64,000 nt of DNA from Cristatella mucedo (taxonomy: Eukaryota > Bryozoa > Phylactolaemata > Cristatellidae), in NCBI GenBank assembly GCA_009760855.2, contig WPIO01000001.1, positions 8,926,501-8,990,500 on the forward strand. The letters run 5' to 3'. The notes under the pieces are model-generated. The model did not search any database and was not told the origin of the DNA. It saw only the letters and a program-made list of their open reading frames with translations. The translations under genes and the position numbers were made by a program. Within the stretch, counting starts at the first letter, position 1, and each line of letters starts with the position of its first letter. Shown one piece after another: positions 62,942 to 64,000 of this stretch.

Positions 62942-63556
62942 CTACGAACGCAGGTGCACGCACGACGCATGCGGTCAGCCGAGCCGAGCCGAGCCTGAGT
63001 GAGGGGGCATGAGTGCCCGGTCATCTAACTGAGCCACCGAGCGATGCTGAGGAGCAGTTTGAAGTGGAGCGAGCACTCAGCGCTACTGGCTAAACTTGCT
63101 GCTGCTCGTCGTAAAGGTCTAGCCAGCCGAGAGCAGTGCATGAGTGTCTTTGTGTGCAATTCCACACAGTGACACCAGAGCTACATAGTTACCGAGAGCA
63201 TTTACCTTTTATCACACTCAAAGCAAAAGCAGCTCTTTGGTATAAGGTCAGTATGCAGCAGCATACATCGAAAGCAAAGAAAAGTGACATGCCTAGCTGA
63301 ATCACTAGAACAAAAGAGATGCGTATCAGGAATGATAGCAATTGAGCATCGGTGAATGATGGCCTCTTAAGACAGGTCCAAGTCGGTGGGATGCATATTC
63401 AGAATTGTGGAATGAGATCTACTTTATACTACGTGCAATATAAAAGCACATATAGCCAGCAAGCAGCTTTCAATCAAAACAAGGGCAGCCAGTATCTGGC
63501 TGCATAAGGAGGTTGATACTGCTGAGACTCTCTCTCTCTCCCTCCCTCTCTCTCTC

Positions 63557-63587
<31 letters not shown>

Positions 63588-64000
63588 AGTTCAGCTTGAT
63601 TTGAAGAGGCAAAATCAAAATATGCCCTTTAAGATTCGAGCATGCATCTATCGGAATACGTATGTATACTACCTGAGAATCTCAGATATAATTCTGGCAT
63701 ACAGCTGCTCCGGTTTTTCAATCTCACAGATCCTGATGCAACTTCGTTGCCACCAGCTACGTTGAGTATATACCTTTGACTTCTCACTGCAACCTGTTTG
63801 ATGCTACCAACCAGGCCCCGACAGCTGGTAGGCAAATGCTGCTTGCTGGAGCATGCCTTAATGTGAAGATGGGATGAAATAGAAAATGTCTATTCATAAT
63901 TTTCCATGACAATGGGAACAAGAGTAAAACCTACAGAAATATACAAGATTGTGAACAATTGGAATTAATTACGGTGCAACCTCTCTGGATGCACAACACA
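62942..64000. other. Upstream of the KY-like exon; (CT)n microsatellite; no exon identified
   Basis: Further KY exons are expected to the right. No minus-strand Cys-Glu-Gly-type catalytic exon was seen. A (CT)n run lies at 63,527-63,588. A minus frame at 63,629-63,835 has an AAAG|GTATAT donor-like site but no recognisable motif. Confidence 0.4.

Overview
The window is metazoan genomic DNA. Its genes are split by GT-AG introns of about 100 bp to several kb, and they include a class IA PI3-kinase catalytic subunit and a KY/hillarin-type transglutaminase-like protein. Between the genes lie L2/CR1-type LINE fragments, tRNA-derived SINEs, DNA-transposon remnants and long microsatellites. A marine or aquatic invertebrate is a reasonable guess; the species cannot be named from this sequence.

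Layout. (1) 1-8260 (+): the 3' half of a PI3K p110 gene (helical and kinase domains), running in from the left edge. (2) 8.3-13.9 kb: LINE fragments, one 820-bp inverted-repeat element and a SINE. (3) 13,999-23,110 (-): a seven-exon gene that I assembled exon by exon from splice signals and phase. It encodes a mucin-like single-pass membrane protein of about 1,124 residues: signal peptide, Ser/Thr-rich ectodomain with four near-identical 30-residue repeats, a SEA-like juxtamembrane region, one membrane span, and a 120-residue tail with a PPSY motif. I cannot assign it to a named family. (4) 23.1-33.1 kb: GC-rich, microsatellite-dense DNA with a 95-bp duplication, a long GGC run, a 650-bp foldback element and a perfect 28-bp hairpin. 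(5) 33-41.7 kb: LINE, SINE and hAT-type remnants. (6) 41.7-44.5 kb: a GC-rich island with three more perfect hairpins and a possible first coding exon. (7) 44.5-52.5 kb: nested LINEs and SINEs. (8) 52,561-53,520 (+): an uninterrupted 320-codon frame that resembles the front part of a tyrosine recombinase. (9) 54,979-62,941 (-): three exons of a KY/hillarin-like gene whose 5' part lies further right. Its transglutaminase-like fold has Asn in place of the catalytic His and Asp. Its introns carry a tandem 352-bp unit, a SINE and a degenerate transposase-like fossil.

No operon-like or pathway linkage is evident. The genes are independent, and most of the remaining DNA is repeat-derived. No CRISPR array, rRNA gene or convincing functional tRNA gene was seen. 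All homology statements come from recognising motifs by eye; no search was run.
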